Under the pieces are notes generated by a model. The model was not told where the DNA came from and ran no database searches. It worked only from the letters and a program-made list of their open reading frames with translations. From JAABRT01 sp038259155 (GTDB lineage: Bacteria; Gemmatimonadota; Gemmatimonadetes; Gemmatimonadales; Gemmatimonadaceae): 9,830 nucleotides of DNA. Made by a program: the position numbers and the translations under genes. The DNA lies in assembly GCA_038259155.1 (NCBI GenBank), contig JBBSPE010000157.1:1-9830 (forward strand), read 5' to 3'. Of this stretch, positions 8,291 to 9,830 are shown piece after piece. Within the stretch, counting starts at the first letter, position 1, and each line of letters starts with the position of its first letter.

Positions 8291-8326
8291 GGGCGGCGCC
8301 AGTACCTCGCGGTGCTGGCGCCGTCT
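8291..8326 (+). terminator. Strong GC hairpin between gyrB and the glutamate dehydrogenase gene
   Basis: The arms 8295-8306 (GGCGCCAGTACC) and 8311-8322 (GGTGCTGGCGCC) pair over 12 positions with one G-U pair, around a 4-base loop TCGC. The stem can be extended outward by four more pairs, two of them G-U, to 8291-8326. It is the strongest inverted repeat I found in any intergenic stretch of this window. It begins 21 bases after the gyrB stop, as expected for a terminator, but is followed by CGCTCCCCG rather than a T-run. It may act as a transcript 3'-end stabiliser or U-less terminator, or as a 5' leader structure of the following gene. Confidence 0.55.
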
Positions 8327-8348
8327 CGCTCCCCGACACCCCCTTTCC

Positions 8349-9767
8349 ATGTCGGTCACTCCGAAGTTCTTCGAGCAGGTCAATCGCTACGTTGACCGGG
8401 CCGCCTCGCTGCTCTCCATTCCGGACGGGCTGCTCAAACAGATCAAGGCGTGCAACGCCGTGTACCACGTCAGCTTTCCGCTGCGGCGTGATGACGGCAC
8501 CATTGAGGTCATACACGGCTGGCGCGCACACCACTCGGAGCACCGGCTGCCGGTGAAAGGCGGCATCCGGCTCTCGCCACACGCCTCGGAAGACGAGGTC
8601 ACCGCGCTGGCGGCGCTCATGACATACAAATGTGCGCTCGTGGACATACCGTTTGGCGGCGCCAAGGGTGCCATCCGGGTGGACAAGAGCCAGTATTCCG
8701 TCGGCGAACTCGAGCGCATCATGCGTCGCTACACGTTTGAGCTCGTGCAGCGCAACTGCATCGGGCCGGGCGTGGATGTACCGGGCCCGGACATGGGCGT
8801 GGGCCCGCGCGAAGTGGCATGGATTGCCGACACCTACATCGCGCTCAAGGGCGGGTCGGAGATCGGTGCCGCCGGCTGCATCACCGGCAAGCCGCTGGCG
8901 CTCGGTGGCGTACGCGGGCGGCTCGAAGCCACCGGCCGTGGCGTGTACTATGGACTGTGCGAAGCAGTGGGGCAGCGCGAGGACATGGAACGGCTCGGGC
9001 TCAGTGTCGGCCTTGAGGGCAAGCGAGTGATTGTGCAGGGTCTCGGCAACGTGGGCTACTTCGCAACCAAATACCTGAGCGAGCAGGGAGCCGTGCTCGT
9101 TGGGATCATCGAGCGCGAAGGTGCGATCTACCACGCCGCCGGCATCGATGTCGAGCAGGCCTATCAGCACCGCGCTGCGGGCGGCTCGCTGCTCGACCTC
9201 GACGCACAGATCAGGCTGAGCGCCGCCGACGGGATGGCTGGCTTGGAATGGCCGTGCGACATCCTGCTGCCCGCCGCCATTGAGAACGTGCTCACCGCGG
9301 CCAATGCACCACGGGTGCAGGCACGCATTGTGGCGGAGGGCGCCAACGGTCCCACCACCGCCGATGGCGCGTCGGTGCTGCAGGAGCGCGGCATCGTGCA
9401 GCTGCCCGACCTGTTTCTGAACTCGGGCGGTGTCACAGTGTCGTACTTCGAGTGGCTCAAGAACCTGTCCAACGTGCGCTTCGGCCGCATGGAGCAGCGC
9501 TTCGAGGCGTCCAAGAATGCACGCCTGCTCCGCGCGGTGGAGGAACTCACCGGATCGAATTTCAATCAAAAGGTGTTCGATCAGGTAGCGACTGGCGCAT
9601 CGGAGCTGGACATCGTGAACTCCGGGTTGGAGGAAACCATGGTGTCCGGCTTTCAGCAGATGCGGGAGTTCGCGCTGCTCAAGAACGCGGACTATCGCAG
9701 TGCAGCCGTGGCCATCGCCATCAAGAAGGTGGCGACGGCCTACAATGAACGCGGCATTTTTCCCTGA
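8349..9767 (+). CDS. gdhA: Glutamate dehydrogenase (Glu/Leu/Phe/Val dehydrogenase family)
   Basis: The enzyme interconverts glutamate and 2-oxoglutarate plus ammonia with NAD(P), linking nitrogen assimilation and the TCA cycle in the cytosol. The 472-residue product contains the substrate-binding segment LPVKGGIRLSP (67-77), Lys94 in MTYKCALVDIPFGGAKGAI (91-109) and the catalytic Lys106. GPGVDVPGPDMGVGPREV (139-156) carries the catalytic Asp148. TGKPLALGG is at 179-187, the Rossmann loop GLGNVG at 231-236, EGANGPTT at 330-337 and NSGGVTVSYFEWLKNL at 358-373. Glu255, at the end of the second Rossmann strand (VGIIEREG), would favour NAD over NADP, an inference from the fold. The signatures fit glutamate dehydrogenase better than leucine dehydrogenase. 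The ATG at 8349 places the conserved domain directly after the N-terminus. No Shine-Dalgarno sequence is visible; CTCCCCGAC (8329-8337) lies 11 bases before the start. Confidence 0.94.
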   Translation: MSVTPKFFEQVNRYVDRAASLLSIPDGLLKQIKACNAVYHVSFPLRRDDGTIEVIHGWRAHHSEHRLPVKGGIRLSPHASEDEVTALAALMTYKCALVDIPFGGAKGAIRVDKSQYSVGELERIMRRYTFELVQRNCIGPGVDVPGPDMGVGPREVAWIADTYIALKGGSEIGAAGCITGKPLALGGVRGRLEATGRGVYYGLCEAVGQREDMERLGLSVGLEGKRVIVQGLGNVGYFATKYLSEQGAVLVGIIEREGAIYHAAGIDVEQAYQHRAAGGSLLDLDAQIRLSAADGMAGLEWPCDILLPAAIENVLTAANAPRVQARIVAEGANGPTTADGASVLQERGIVQLPDLFLNSGGVTVSYFEWLKNLSNVRFGRMEQRFEASKNARLLRAVEELTGSNFNQKVFDQVATGASELDIVNSGLEETMVSGFQQMREFALLKNADYRSAAVAIAIKKVATAYNERGIFP

Positions 9768-9803
9768 TTGTTCGTTGGCCCCCGCCCCGGCCCCCCATTG
9801 GTC

Positions 9804-9830
9804 ATGAAGCGCAACACGTTAAAACTGCAA
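9804..9830 (+). CDS. Possible start of a further gene, cut by the window edge
   Basis: After the glutamate dehydrogenase stop and a very C-rich stretch (9779-9797), an ATG at 9804 opens a frame of nine codons to the window edge, reading MKRNTLKLQ. A basic N-terminus of this kind could precede a signal peptide or membrane helix, but nine residues prove nothing. There is no Shine-Dalgarno sequence. The fragment could equally be non-coding. Confidence 0.22.

Noticed and set aside
9798..9824. TTGGTC and TTAAAA near the right edge as a promoter
   Set aside because: The spacing is 15 bases, both hexamers are weak, and the window ends before any downstream gene could be judged.

Overview
The window is a GC-rich bacterial chromosome segment carrying ordinary core metabolism and DNA-maintenance genes. 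I see no mobile element, CRISPR array, rRNA or tRNA. Two predicted lipoproteins with lipoboxes, and a possible cytochrome-c-biogenesis start at the left edge, point to a diderm bacterium. The recF-dciA-gyrB order, the GC-rich codons and the scarcity of Shine-Dalgarno sequences would fit a Gemmatimonadota-like organism. That placement is a tentative impression, not something the sequence proves.

Left part (1-3818). On the minus strand lies glpK (glycerol kinase, 42-1514), whose stop overlaps the start of a further minus-strand membrane-protein gene running off the left edge. Diverging from glpK on the plus strand is a small lipoprotein gene (1692-2153). It converges on a minus-strand pair: a second small lipoprotein gene (3321-3818), then mtnA (2288-3304), 16 bases apart and probably co-transcribed. 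The two lipoproteins share a residue framework (N, Cys, Trp, Cys, a Ala-Gly-Ser/Gln stretch, and a closing V-x-x-T-x-x-F strand) and look like diverged paralogues on either side of mtnA.

Right part (3960-9830). All genes are on the plus strand: a crotonase-family enoyl-CoA hydratase (3960-4739), recF (4792-5904), a DUF721/DciA gene overlapping recF by GTGA (5901-6215), gyrB (6326-8269) and a glutamate dehydrogenase (8349-9767). A possible new start lies at the right edge. recF-dciA-gyrB is the familiar replication/repair/supercoiling cluster, but dnaN and dnaA are not upstream of recF here. A strong 12 to 16 bp hairpin without a U-tract separates gyrB from the glutamate dehydrogenase gene.

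The least explained signal is non-coding. A C-rich word of the form TTCCCCGCC (variants TTCCCCGTC, ATCCCCGCC, TTCCCGCC, CTCCCCGAC) lies 0 to 11 bases before six gene starts, on the correct strand each time, and most of these starts have no Shine-Dalgarno sequence. It is absent before mtnA, dciA and recF, which are or may be internal to operons. Apart from this motif and the lipoprotein pair, the region looks conventional; I do not see a convincing new multi-gene system.
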